64,000 nt of DNA from Bin87 sp965207585. Its GTDB lineage: Bacteria; Chloroflexota; Dehalococcoidia; Lucifugimonadales; UBA3495. Under the pieces are notes generated by a model that saw nothing but the letters and a program-made list of their open reading frames with translations, had not been told where the DNA came from and did not search any database. The DNA lies in contig CBDBMT010000003.1 in assembly GCA_965207585.1 (NCBI GenBank), positions 496,001 to 560,000 on the forward strand, given 5' to 3'. Of the stretch, positions 8,999 to 17,417 are shown piece by piece. Numbering within the stretch: the stretch's first letter is position 1; each line of letters starts with the position of its first letter. Both the position numbers and the translations under genes were made by a program.

Positions 8999-10690
8999 AT
9001 GGCTTCATCCGTCGATACCCGCCTCCCCATCGGCGACATCCTCGACCAGCAGACCGAACGCTACGCCGACCGCGAGGCCCTCGTCCATACCGCTACCGGC
9101 GACCGGTTCACCTACCGCCAGTTCCATGCCGAGGTCGAGCGCGTCGCCCGCGGTTTCATGTCCATCGGCATCGCGAAAGGCCAGCACGTCGGCATCTGGG
9201 CCACCAACTATACCGAGTGGGTCCTCACCCAGTTCGCCACCGCCAAGATCGGGGCCGTCCTGGTCAATGTCAACCCTGCCTACCGCACCCACGAGTTGGC
9301 CTACCTGCTGGAACAGTCCCAGCTCACGGCCCTGGTCCTCATCGGCCGCTTCCGCACTTCCGACTATGTCGCCATGGCCAACGAGCTCATCCCCGAGCTG
9401 CTCGAAACGACTCCCGGCCAGTTGAACTCGGGCAACTTTCCCCACTTCCGTCACCTCATCTTCATCCCGCCCCACGACGACCCCGACGCTGCAACCCCCG
9501 ACGGCATGTGGCGGTGGGGCGACCTGCTGACCCAATCCGAGCGGATCGGCCCCGCCGAACTCCGCGCGCGCCAGGCCCAGTGCGGCCCCGACGATCCGAT
9601 CAACATCCAGTACACCTCCGGCACCACCGGCAATCCCAAGGGCGCGACCCTCACCCACCACAACATCGTGTCCAATGCCCTCCACGTTGGCGACTGCATG
9701 GAGATGGACGAGCACGACCGCCTCTGCATCCCCGTGCCCTTCTACCACTGCTTTGGCTGCGTGATGGGCACCCTCAACTGCGTCGTCCACGGGTCCACCA
9801 TGGTGATTCCCGCCGAGCATTTCGACCCGCTCCAGACCCTCACGGCCATATCCGAAGAGCGGTGCACCGCCGTCCACGGCGTCCCCACCATGTTCATCGC
9901 CCAGCTCAGCCATCCCGAGTTCGCCCAGTTCGACCTGAAGTCCCTCCGCACCGGCATCATGGCCGGCTCCCCCTGTCCCATCGAGGTCATGCGCGAGGTC
10001 ATCGACCGCATGGGCGCCGAGCGCATCACCATCGCCTACGGCCTGACCGAAGCGTCGCCGGTCATCACCCAGACCCTGGCCGACGACAGCATCGAGCGCC
10101 GCGTCTCCACCGTGGGCAAGGTCCTGCCCGACGTGGAGGTCCGCCTGGTTGACGCCGACACCGGACTGGAGGTCGGCACGGGCGAGCAGGGAGAGTTGCA
10201 GACCCGCAGCAGCATGGTGATGCTGGGCTACTACAACATGCCCGACGCCACCGCCGATGCCATCGACCCTGACGGCTGGCTCCACACCGGCGACCTGGCC
10301 ACCGTGGATGACGACGGCTACTACAAGATCACCGGCCGCCTCAAGGACATGATCATCCGCGGCGGCGAGAACGTCTATCCCCGGGAGATCGAGGAGTTCC
10401 TGTACACCCACCCGCAGATCGACGACGTGCAGGTCATCGGCGTCCCCGACCAGCGCTTCGGCGAGGAGGTCATGGCCTGGGTCCGCCTCAAGCCCGACGC
10501 CGACGCCACCGAGGACTCAATCCGCGACTTCTGCCGGGGCAAAATCGCCCACTACAAGGTCCCTCGCTACGTCAAGCTAACCGACGAGTTCCCCATGACC
10601 GTCACCGGCAAGGTCCAGAAATACCGCATGCGAGAACAGTCGGTGGAGGAGTTGGGCTTGCAAGCGGCGGCCGGCGTGCAAACCGCGTGA
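8999..10690 (+). CDS. AMP-binding acyl-CoA synthetase (FadD-like)
   Basis: A 563-residue adenylate-forming enzyme that would activate a carboxylic acid, probably a medium- or long-chain fatty acid, to its CoA thioester via an acyl-AMP. Motifs in order: the P-loop-like YTSGTTGNPKGATLTHHN (about 203-220), the VPFYHCFGCV region, YGLTEASPV, the hinge-preceding GWLHTGDLATVDDDGYY and GRLKDMIIRGGENVYPREIE, and the C-terminal catalytic lysine in VTGKVQKYRM. An AGGAGG site precedes the ATG. It is followed by a permease-like gene 7 bases away. Substrate range cannot be read from sequence. Confidence 0.92.
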   Translation: MASSVDTRLPIGDILDQQTERYADREALVHTATGDRFTYRQFHAEVERVARGFMSIGIAKGQHVGIWATNYTEWVLTQFATAKIGAVLVNVNPAYRTHELAYLLEQSQLTALVLIGRFRTSDYVAMANELIPELLETTPGQLNSGNFPHFRHLIFIPPHDDPDAATPDGMWRWGDLLTQSERIGPAELRARQAQCGPDDPINIQYTSGTTGNPKGATLTHHNIVSNALHVGDCMEMDEHDRLCIPVPFYHCFGCVMGTLNCVVHGSTMVIPAEHFDPLQTLTAISEERCTAVHGVPTMFIAQLSHPEFAQFDLKSLRTGIMAGSPCPIEVMREVIDRMGAERITIAYGLTEASPVITQTLADDSIERRVSTVGKVLPDVEVRLVDADTGLEVGTGEQGELQTRSSMVMLGYYNMPDATADAIDPDGWLHTGDLATVDDDGYYKITGRLKDMIIRGGENVYPREIEEFLYTHPQIDDVQVIGVPDQRFGEEVMAWVRLKPDADATEDSIRDFCRGKIAHYKVPRYVKLTDEFPMTVTGKVQKYRMREQSVEELGLQAAAGVQTA

Positions 10691-10697
10691 CTTCCCG

Positions 10698-11660
10698 TTG
10701 AGCTACACCGTCATCCTCCCCGCCATTTTCCTGCTTGTCCTGCTGGTTGTCCCGGCGGTGTCTGCGGAGCTGATCGCTCCGTACGATCCTGTAATAGGCA
10801 GCCTGGAATCGCGGTTGGCCCCGCCTGTGTGGCTGGACGGCGGCAGCGAGAAACATATCCTCGGCGCGGACCATTTGGGGCGCGACATCATGAGCCGGGT
10901 CATCCACGGCGGGCGGATTCAACTGCTGCTGGTTGTGGGAACCCTGGGCAGTGGAGGGATCCTCGGCATCATTGTGGGTTATGCTGCCGGCAGCCAAGGC
11001 GGTTGGCAAGACGCCGCAATAATGAGAGCAGTATGCGCAGCGCGCTGGGTTTTCGTTGGGCTGGGGTTGTTGGGTTTGTGGTTTAACCTGGTTCTGGGTC
11101 TGATTTTCACACTCGTCGCGCTTCTGGCCATCGCGCCGCGCGGAAACTTTCGCCAGCGATTCCAAAGGTTCCGGAATCTCCGCAGTTTTGTGGAAGACCC
11201 GGCGATACGTCGGCTGACCGATACGGTGCAGTTCTGCGGGGTGTTCCTGCCGTCCCTGTTGTTGACCGCAATGTTGGGGCCAAACGCCGCGTCGTTGGCA
11301 GGGGTGATGGCGCTGGCGCTGGTCCCGTCCTACGCTCAGGCCACTCGGGAATGGGTACGTCGGGAAAGGGAGTTGTCCCAATCATCCCGTGCCCGCCTGT
11401 TCAGACGGTTGGCCGCGCTGGCCGCTCTGCACACCGGCATCGTAATCGGCCTGACAACTTGGATTAGTTACTTGGGAATAGGAGTCCCGCATCCCAGTCC
11501 GAGCTGGGGTTTGATAATGTCCGATGGGCGGAGCCTGCTCGTTACGGGCTGGTGGATAGCTGCTTTTCCCGCACTGGCGATAGCGGCGACGATGGCAAGC
11601 GCCATCTGGCTGCACAAATGGCTCGCCCGGCAAGCGAACCACGCAGACGCCCGCGCCTGA
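10698..11660 (+). CDS. divergent orphan ABC transporter permease, DppC/OppC type
   Basis: A 320-residue membrane protein with the ends of a DppC-type peptide permease: an N-terminal LIAPYDP, then HILGADHLGRDIMSRVI and GGRIQLLLV, and C-terminally SYLGIGVPHPSPSWGLIMSD and GWWIAAFPALAI. The middle is unusual. About 50 extra residues follow the second membrane segment, and the loop that normally carries the EAA motif contacting the ATPase (usually EAARALG) is replaced by an arginine-rich ATREWVRRERELSQ. No partner permease, ATPase or binding protein lies nearby. It probably starts at TTG 10698, 7 bases after the synthetase stop. It may be non-transporting. Confidence 0.6.
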   Translation: MSYTVILPAIFLLVLLVVPAVSAELIAPYDPVIGSLESRLAPPVWLDGGSEKHILGADHLGRDIMSRVIHGGRIQLLLVVGTLGSGGILGIIVGYAAGSQGGWQDAAIMRAVCAARWVFVGLGLLGLWFNLVLGLIFTLVALLAIAPRGNFRQRFQRFRNLRSFVEDPAIRRLTDTVQFCGVFLPSLLLTAMLGPNAASLAGVMALALVPSYAQATREWVRRERELSQSSRARLFRRLAALAALHTGIVIGLTTWISYLGIGVPHPSPSWGLIMSDGRSLLVTGWWIAAFPALAIAATMASAIWLHKWLARQANHADARA

Positions 11661-11759
11661 GCCGCCCACGCGTACCTGATTTGTGGCAGAAAGTCGCCAG
11701 CATCTGAATTTGCAGGATCGGAGCCCTACCGTGGCAAACCACCCAATCCTGACAATCCT

Positions 11760-12323
11760 TCAATTCGGTAAATCCAAATTCTGACGCTCTCCAGACGAAT
11801 CACACAGCGATGCAACCAACTCCTCCGCTTCCGCCGGACCCCGCAGTTCGATCACCCGCAGGTGCGGGAACTCCCCTCCGTCCAACACGCACCGGTATTC
11901 TCGCCGCAGCGGTGCGTGAGACGAAATCACCCACCGGATGATGGAATCCCGGCTGAGGAAGGACATCCTGAAACTCTCCCGATTGCCCGAGAACAGCTCT
12001 TCACGGGTTATCGCTCGCCTGATGGTACGGCTCAGACAACGCCACAGCACCACACGGAAGGGGTAATTCAGCCAGACGACGGCCGTTGCCTGTCCCCAGA
12101 CTATGTCCCTCACCGCGCTGTAGTTGCCGTCCATCACCCACCGTTCCGCCGCCGCAGCCTCGCCGACCATCCACCGGACGTCATCCATGGGTCGGAGTTG
12201 CCAGTCTGGCATCCAGTGGATGCCATCCAACTCAACGTGCGGCGCCCCAAGGGCTTGCGACAACTGACGCGCCAGCGTCGTCTTGCCGGAACAGCTTGTC
12301 CCAACAACAACAACCCGCTCCAT
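11760..12323 (-). CDS. P-loop kinase, adenylate kinase / FlaR-like topology-modulation type
   Basis: A small single-domain P-loop NTPase of 187 residues from the ATG at 12323. It starts with a strand and Walker A motif VVVVGTSCSGKTTLARQL, then HVELDGIHWMPDWQ, WVMDGNYS, VVWLNYPFRVVLWR and a lid-like arginine-rich RTIRRAITREELF. This order is that of the adenylate-kinase-like proteins often annotated as DNA topology modulation protein FlaR; actual substrate is unknown. An upstream in-frame ATG at 12377 would add 18 residues without similarity and is not preferred. The gene is flanked by plus-strand genes and appears to be transcribed alone. Confidence 0.75.
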   Translation of the reverse strand: MERVVVVGTSCSGKTTLARQLSQALGAPHVELDGIHWMPDWQLRPMDDVRWMVGEAAAAERWVMDGNYSAVRDIVWGQATAVVWLNYPFRVVLWRCLSRTIRRAITREELFSGNRESFRMSFLSRDSIIRWVISSHAPLRREYRCVLDGGEFPHLRVIELRGPAEAEELVASLCDSSGERQNLDLPN

Positions 12324-12577
12324 CGCCCGGCTAGTTTCTTCTTCTGCGGTCACCGTGTCAGCGTCCCGTCGCATCAAACCTCAGCTTGCTGGCGTTCCCA
12401 CAATCCCCGGCAACGGGATCCTCTCCACAATCATACCCTGCAATTCCCGACGGTTACCCCACACATCTCACCCGCCCTAGCCGTATCCCGCCCCGTAATC
12501 TACAATGTTCCTGCTATCCGTACCCGGCGCACCGCAACCGCGACCATTCGCGCCGTTACCCTCAGGAGGGACCCGTT

Positions 12578-13678
12578 TTGAAGGTAAAAGCTGCCGTATT
12601 GTGGGAAGTTGGTCAGCCTCTCGATATCTGCGAGGTCGACCTGGATGAGCCGAAGGCCGGCGAGGTCCTGGTGAAGGTCGGTTCCGCCGGCATCTGCCGC
12701 AGCGACCGCCACTTCATGCACGGCGACGCCCCCATCGCCATCCCCGTCGTGCTCGGACACGAGGGCGCCGGCACCGTCGTCCAGACCGGCCCGGGCGTAA
12801 CTCTCGCCTCCGAGGGCGACCAGGTCATCCTATCCTTTGTCCCCGCCTGCGGACGCTGCCGCTCGTGCCTGGAGGGCCACAGCAACCTGTGCGACCTTCA
12901 CGCGGCCACCGGCGCAAACCTGCTCGACGGCACCACCCGCCTCCACGCCGGCGACCAGGACATCCACCACATGGGCAAGGTTGCCTGCTTCGCCGAGTAC
13001 GCCGTCCTCCCTGAAACCGGCGTCGTGCCCGTGGCCAGCGCCATCCCCATGGACAAGGCCGCCATGATCGGCTGCTCCGTCACCACCGGCGTCGGCGCGG
13101 CCCTCTACAGCGCCGAGATCAAGGCCGGCAGCACCGTGGCCGTCATCGGCTGCGGCGGCGTGGGTCTCAACGTCATCATGGGCGCCGCCCTGGCCAACGC
13201 CGGCCAGATCATCGCCGTTGACATCCGCGAGGCCCAACTGGAGTTCGCCATGCGCTTCGGCGCAACCCACACCGTCAACGCCGCCGACCAGGACCCGGTT
13301 CGCCAGGTCAGGGACCTCACCGGCGGACGCGGCGCCGACTACACCTTCGAGGTCTTCGGCAGCGGCGACACCACCAAGGCCGCCTACGAAATGGCCGCCA
13401 AGCGGGGCATCGTCACCGTCGTCGGCATCGCCCCCTGGGGCCAGGAGGCCGGCATCAACGCCGTCGACCTGGTGCGCAACGAGAAGACCTTGCGCGGCTC
13501 CTACTACGGCTCCGCCCGCTCCCGCACCGACATGCCCGTCATGGTCGACCTCTACCAGTCCGGCAAGCTCAACCTCGACGACCTGGTGGTCCGCCACTAC
13601 ACCCTCGACCAGATCAACGAGGCGTACGACGACCTCGACCGCGGCGAAATCGGCCGCGGCGCCATCATGTTCGACTAG
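12578..13678 (+). CDS. zinc-dependent alcohol dehydrogenase
   Basis: Medium-chain NAD(P)-dependent dehydrogenase of 366 residues. Catalytic zinc ligands are in AGICRSDRHFMHG and GHEGAGTV; the structural zinc site is CGRCRSCLEGHSNLC; the nucleotide-binding Rossmann motif is GCGGVGLN. The arrangement resembles the class III/aryl-alcohol branch. The start is taken as TTG at 12578 because AGGAGG lies at 12563-12568 and the product then begins LKVKAAVLWE, as family members do; the open frame continues upstream without homology. Substrate unknown. Confidence 0.88.
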   Translation: MKVKAAVLWEVGQPLDICEVDLDEPKAGEVLVKVGSAGICRSDRHFMHGDAPIAIPVVLGHEGAGTVVQTGPGVTLASEGDQVILSFVPACGRCRSCLEGHSNLCDLHAATGANLLDGTTRLHAGDQDIHHMGKVACFAEYAVLPETGVVPVASAIPMDKAAMIGCSVTTGVGAALYSAEIKAGSTVAVIGCGGVGLNVIMGAALANAGQIIAVDIREAQLEFAMRFGATHTVNAADQDPVRQVRDLTGGRGADYTFEVFGSGDTTKAAYEMAAKRGIVTVVGIAPWGQEAGINAVDLVRNEKTLRGSYYGSARSRTDMPVMVDLYQSGKLNLDDLVVRHYTLDQINEAYDDLDRGEIGRGAIMFD

Positions 13679-13706
13679 ACGAACCATCGACAAATCTACG
13701 TTGAAT

Positions 13707-13755
13707 ACCGGGGCGGTAACAGCTGAGATTTTCCAAAAGCCTGCACTGCCCCGGT
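13707..13755 (+). terminator. hairpin after the alcohol dehydrogenase
   Basis: Arms ACCGGGGCGGT (13707-13717) and ACTGCCCCGGT (13745-13755) pair over 11 bases with one G-T, with a 27-base loop. It lies 28 bases past the stop. No T-tract follows, so termination is possible but not certain. Confidence 0.35.
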
Positions 13756-13821
13756 GTTGGGTGAGGCCGTAGCCTCAAGCGTTTGGGAATTCAGCCGGAA
13801 ACTCGCAGAGAGGAGGGCATC

Positions 13822-14331
13822 ATGACAACTGCGCCTGTCCCGAACGCCTCCGGCACAATACACTCTCCTGACTACAGCGCCGGACAAGTTCATTTTCTAC
13901 ACGGTCTCGTCACGAGAAATCACGATATTGGCATTGTCGAAACCACCGCGGCAACGGAAAACTCCGAACCTGCCAACCCTCCCACTTGGTTTGGCCCTAC
14001 CATCTCGGCCATAGCCAATCTCAACTGGGATGACAGTGATTGGAAAGACGGCGCCGAACCGCCGCATCCTGTCGCTGCGGCCAGACTCTTGCTGCTGCTG
14101 TCCCGAATCCTCGAAGACGACACCCCTCCTCCGTCCATTTGCCCTACTTGGCGCGGAGGCGTCCAGGCAGAATGGCATCCGCAAGGCTGCGACTTGGAGA
14201 TCGAGGCCGTTCCCGATGGCTCCTTCGAGTATTACTTCGCGCGCGGGGATGAGGAGTACGAAGGCCTGTTGGACGCAGACCTCCACTGGCTGAAGCGACA
14301 AGTCAGCTGCCTCAGTGCTCCGAAGTCATAG
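13822..14331 (+). CDS. conserved protein of unknown function
   Basis: A 169-residue soluble protein with no enzyme motif that I recognise. Its central pattern GGVQAEWHPQGCDLEIEA followed by PDGSFEYYF is familiar from small uncharacterised proteins found next to a second small protein of the RPSS type, which is exactly the following gene here. An AGGAGG site at 13811-13816 sets the start at the ATG at 13822 rather than at 13783. The pair may act together, but no function is known to me. Confidence 0.6.
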   Translation: MTTAPVPNASGTIHSPDYSAGQVHFLHGLVTRNHDIGIVETTAATENSEPANPPTWFGPTISAIANLNWDDSDWKDGAEPPHPVAAARLLLLLSRILEDDTPPPSICPTWRGGVQAEWHPQGCDLEIEAVPDGSFEYYFARGDEEYEGLLDADLHWLKRQVSCLSAPKS

Positions 14332-14342
14332 TCAGTGTCGCG

Positions 14343-14729
14343 ATGACCGGAGAGTTCGACGACCCGACCATTAGTAACGATTCGGTCGTGGTGAGGCGTG
14401 TATCTCTGTCTGAGCATATCTTCGACGAAACTATTGGCCGTCGCCGTCCCTCATCGTAAGCCTTTATGCAATCCGGTCGCGATGGCCTCGTGTCAGTGTA
14501 CTTGCTCTCCGAAACCACTTATGAAACCGTAGCCCGGGCCGGCTCCCAAAGATACCTCGCCACAGTTACCGTGGCAGTCCTTCGTGAGAACGGTCTCGGC
14601 ATCATACGGTCCCCCGGGCCCGACGGCCCCGGACATTGCGACATCACCGGCCGCAAAACCAGAGGTCGCTTGAACAAAATTGCCCGCTCGGCAGAGTGGG
14701 TTCCCGGCTACGCACCGCCTCCCGACTGA
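14343..14729 (+). pseudogene. small conserved protein interrupted by an in-frame TAA
   Basis: Reading from the ATG at 14343 gives VVVRRVSLSEHIFDETIGRR and then RPSS, stop, AFMQSGRDGLVSVYLLSET in one continuous frame. The TAA is at 14457-14459. Relatives that I recall carry an uninterrupted RPSSxAFxD segment at this point, so the two halves form one gene of about 128 codons with a nonsense codon at position 39. The downstream half alone can be read from an ATG at 14466. The lesion may be real decay or a sequence error. It follows its usual partner gene by 11 bases. Confidence 0.55.
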
Positions 14730-14837
14730 AGTAATCGGCCCACCTTTGCAAACTCTGTTCCGACCGTATGCTCTCCGCCGTTCTCTACCGCTACCGGCGA
14801 TGCAACCCGAAGCAAGCCGATTGACAAGGAGTACACA

Positions 14838-16052
14838 ATGCCCCCCCTGTCCGTCCTGTCCGAAGTCCAGCGCCAGATGCTCCAGTTCTTCCCCTGCATG
14901 GAAGCCGAAAGCACGCCCTGGACGCCGCTATCGAAGCCCCTGTCGCAAAGCAGGGCCGCCATCGTCACCACCGCCGGCCTCCACCTGCGCGACGACAAGC
15001 CCTTCAACCGCGACCATCCCGGCGGCGAGTCGACCTACCGCGTCATCCCCAGCGACTCCGATGCGGCGGACATCGTCCAGAGCCACTTCAGCATCGGCTT
15101 TGACCGCACCGCCATCTACCGCGACATCAACATCACCTTCCCCATGGACCGCGTGCGGGAGTTGGCCGAGCGCGGCGTCATCGGCTCCGTCGCCCCCAAC
15201 CACTACTCCTTCATGGGCGCCCTCCGCGACTGCACCGTCGTCGCCGAGCAGACCGGACCCGAGGTCGCCCGGCGCCTCAAGGCCGAAGGCGTCGACCTGG
15301 TACTGCTGACCCCTACTTGACCCCTCTGCACCCACGCCGTGAGCGTGCTTGCCCGGGTCTTTGAGGAAGCCGGCCTGACCACCGTTGCCATCGCACTCGT
15401 GCGGGAACACGCCGAGCGCGTCCAGCCGCCCCGGGCCCTGTGGGTGCCCTTCTACTTCGGCTATACCATGGGCAAACCCGACGACCCCGACTTCCAGCAC
15501 CAGGTCCTCGCCTCCGCCTTGGCCACCCTGGACGCCGAAAACGGCCCTGTGCTAGTGGACTATCCCGAAGACGCTGGTCCCATCGGTCTGCCCCAGGCAT
15601 CCGAGGTGGCTGCTTCAACCAACGGCGACGCCAAGCCCGTCGACTCCAGGCCACTCGACGCCGCCGGCGAGATCACCGCCCTGCGCGGCTACTACGAGCG
15701 CTGGCAGGAGCAGCGCGGCCGTACCGCCGTGGGCGTCACCGGCATCCCCCAGCGCCGCTTCCGAGGCATCATACGGTTCCTGGAGGCCTACGCCGAGCGC
15801 GACGACGCCGATATGGACGAGCGCCCCGCCGACGTATCCGTGCCCCAGTTCGTCCGCTACTGCGCCGACGACCTCAAGGCATTCTGCTACGAGGCCCGCA
15901 TGGCCCAGCGCCCCGGCGACAGCGAGGCGGACATACACACTTGGTTCTGGGGCGAAACCGCTGTCGGCGCCCTCATCGACAGCATCACCCAGCGCCTCAA
16001 CGCCACCGGGGACGCCAGGTTGCAGGCTACGGCCTACGGCCTGTCGCGCTAG
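14838..16052 (+). CDS. selenoprotein of the GrdB/PrdB-like reductase family (Sec at TGA 15318)
   Basis: Two open segments, 14838-15320 and 15321-16052, lie in one frame separated only by TGA at 15318-15320. Read through, they give 404 residues with VDLVLLTPT-Sec-PLC-TH at the junction (Sec 161, Cys 164). Glycine/sarcosine/betaine and D-proline reductase relatives have a UxxC or CxxC redox centre at this place, and the downstream LARVFEEAGLTTVAIA and PPRALWVPF continue the fold as in cysteine homologues. Upstream TTAGLHLRDDKPFNRDHPGG and AERGVIGSVAPNHYSFMG are also family patterns. AGGAG precedes the ATG. Reduction of a C-N bond is the family theme; the substrate here is unknown, and no selABC gene is in the window. 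Confidence 0.85.
15318..15352 (+). promoter_or_regulatory. Sec UGA codon with bacterial SECIS-like hairpin
   Basis: Starting 8 bases after the TGA, GCA (15328-15330) pairs with TGC (15350-15352), and CACGC (15333-15337) pairs with GCGTG (15343-15347), with a 2x2 internal loop between them. The apical loop is CGTGA (15338-15342), about 18-22 bases past the UGA and containing GU. Size, distance and loop agree with bacterial SECIS elements bound by SelB. Confidence 0.65.
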
Positions 16053-16085
16053 AAAAACGGGGCAAGGCTCCGCCTTCACCTAACG

Positions 16086-16163
16086 GTCATTGCGAGCGAG
16101 GCGCGGCAATCTCGTCGGGACGGTACTGCCCGCCGTTCTTGCAGCCTGCCGCGCCTCGCAATA
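16086..16163. repeat. palindromic intergenic repeat, TCATTGCGAGC family (copy 1)
   Basis: The left arm GTCATTGCGAGCGAGG and GCGCGGCAATCTCGTCGGGA match the copy at 21241 almost base for base; the right arm TGCCGCGCCTCGCAAT is its imperfect complement. It lies between the convergent selenoprotein and mscS genes. Confidence 0.75.
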
Positions 16164-17390
16164 TCAGGCGTCAGGCCCGTCCCCACCGCCATCGGGTGTA
16201 TCTTCGGCTGTCGCCGCCCGCGAATGCGATATCGCCGGCCGTCGCACGCTTGGGGTCTGCGGCGGCAACGGCGTCCCGTCCTGCGGGTTCCAGCCGTCCG
16301 GGAAGTGCAGCGTGCGCACCGGGTAGTTGATCGTGATCCCCTCCTCGGTCAGCCGGGCGTGCAGTTGTTTGATCAGTTCGCTGCGCACCTCAAAGCTGGC
16401 CAGCCGGTCCTTGGATTGCACGAACAGCCAGAAGTCCACGTTGCTTTCCCCGAAGTTCTCGTAGCCGAAGTAGGCGCCGTAGTCCAGCACCGCGCCCGGA
16501 TGCTCGGCCAGCACCCGCTCCATCACCTCGTGCCCCACCTGCTCCACTCGTCCCAGGTCGCTCTCGTAGGCCACGCCGCAGGTCAGGTACACGTTCACGT
16601 GCTCGTCGGGCTTGCTGTAGTTGGTGATGACGGTCTCAGCGAACCGGGAGTTGGGGATGATCACCAGGTTGTTGCCCCAAGTGCGCAACCGGGTGCTCCG
16701 CCAGTTCACGTCCACCACGTACCCGCTGACGCCGCCTTCCATGTCGATGTAGTCCCCGGGACTGACCACGCCCTCGGTGATCACGTAGGTCCCCGCGAAC
16801 AGGTTGCTCAGCGTCGGCTGTATCGCCAGCGCCACCGCCAGCCCGCCGATGCCCAATCCTGCGATCAGCGGCGTGATGTTGATGCCCAGCACGTCCAGCG
16901 ACACCATCACCGCCATCACCGCCACGATCAGCAGCAGACTGCGCCGAGCCAGGGGCAGCGCCCAGCTGCTGGTGTTGGCCGCCGGCGTGCTCGCCAGGTA
17001 ATCCTGCAGCCACGTCAGCCCGCTGGTGCCCACCGCGTTGACCATGTATGCGCCGACCCATATCGCGGCTACCGCGAAGACCCGATCCACAACGGTGTCG
17101 ATGGCATCCGGCAACTCCAGCGGTATTGTTATCGCCAGGTACACACCCAACAGGATTATGTACGCCGTCACCGGCCCCTTTGCCGTGGCAACCAGGTGGT
17201 CATCCAGGTCGCCGGGGAACAGGCTCGCCGCCCGCAGCATCAACCGGAAAAGGATCCGGCTGAATAGCACTGCGAATAACACCGATCCGGCTATGATCGC
17301 CAGGCTCACCAGCAGGTCATGCCACTCCAGCCCGATTGCTGCGGCCGCCGCAACCACCTCCAGCCACCAGTTGTTCAGTGTGTCTACCAT
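16164..17390 (-). CDS. MscS-family small-conductance mechanosensitive channel
   Basis: A 408-residue inner-membrane channel that opens on membrane tension to release solutes. There are about five hydrophobic segments in residues 15-185, the last being the pore helix region with TPLIAGLGIGGLAVALAIQP (glycine/alanine-rich, as in MscS TM3). Then follows the beta domain (GVVSPGDYIDMEGGVSGYVV, VIIPNSRFAETVI) and a C-terminal alpha/beta domain ending in EGITINYPVRTLHFP. The C-tail after residue 385 is proline-rich. Transcribed after the sirtuin gene, 27 bases away. Confidence 0.93.
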   Translation of the reverse strand: MVDTLNNWWLEVVAAAAAIGLEWHDLLVSLAIIAGSVLFAVLFSRILFRLMLRAASLFPGDLDDHLVATAKGPVTAYIILLGVYLAITIPLELPDAIDTVVDRVFAVAAIWVGAYMVNAVGTSGLTWLQDYLASTPAANTSSWALPLARRSLLLIVAVMAVMVSLDVLGINITPLIAGLGIGGLAVALAIQPTLSNLFAGTYVITEGVVSPGDYIDMEGGVSGYVVDVNWRSTRLRTWGNNLVIIPNSRFAETVITNYSKPDEHVNVYLTCGVAYESDLGRVEQVGHEVMERVLAEHPGAVLDYGAYFGYENFGESNVDFWLFVQSKDRLASFEVRSELIKQLHARLTEEGITINYPVRTLHFPDGWNPQDGTPLPPQTPSVRRPAISHSRAATAEDTPDGGGDGPDA

Positions 17391-17417
17391 GCCTTGCCTA
17401 CGTTCCTTCCACGGGGA

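Noticed and set aside
11695..11790. Third AATCCTG-type repeat between the permease and kinase genes
   Set aside because: Only scattered half-units (CAGGAT, AATCCTGACAATCC) are present and the arms do not pair well.
14928..15500. Long antisense open frame over the selenoprotein gene
   Set aside because: A high-GC shadow frame with Gly/Val/Ala-rich nonsense composition; the plus strand is strongly family-like.
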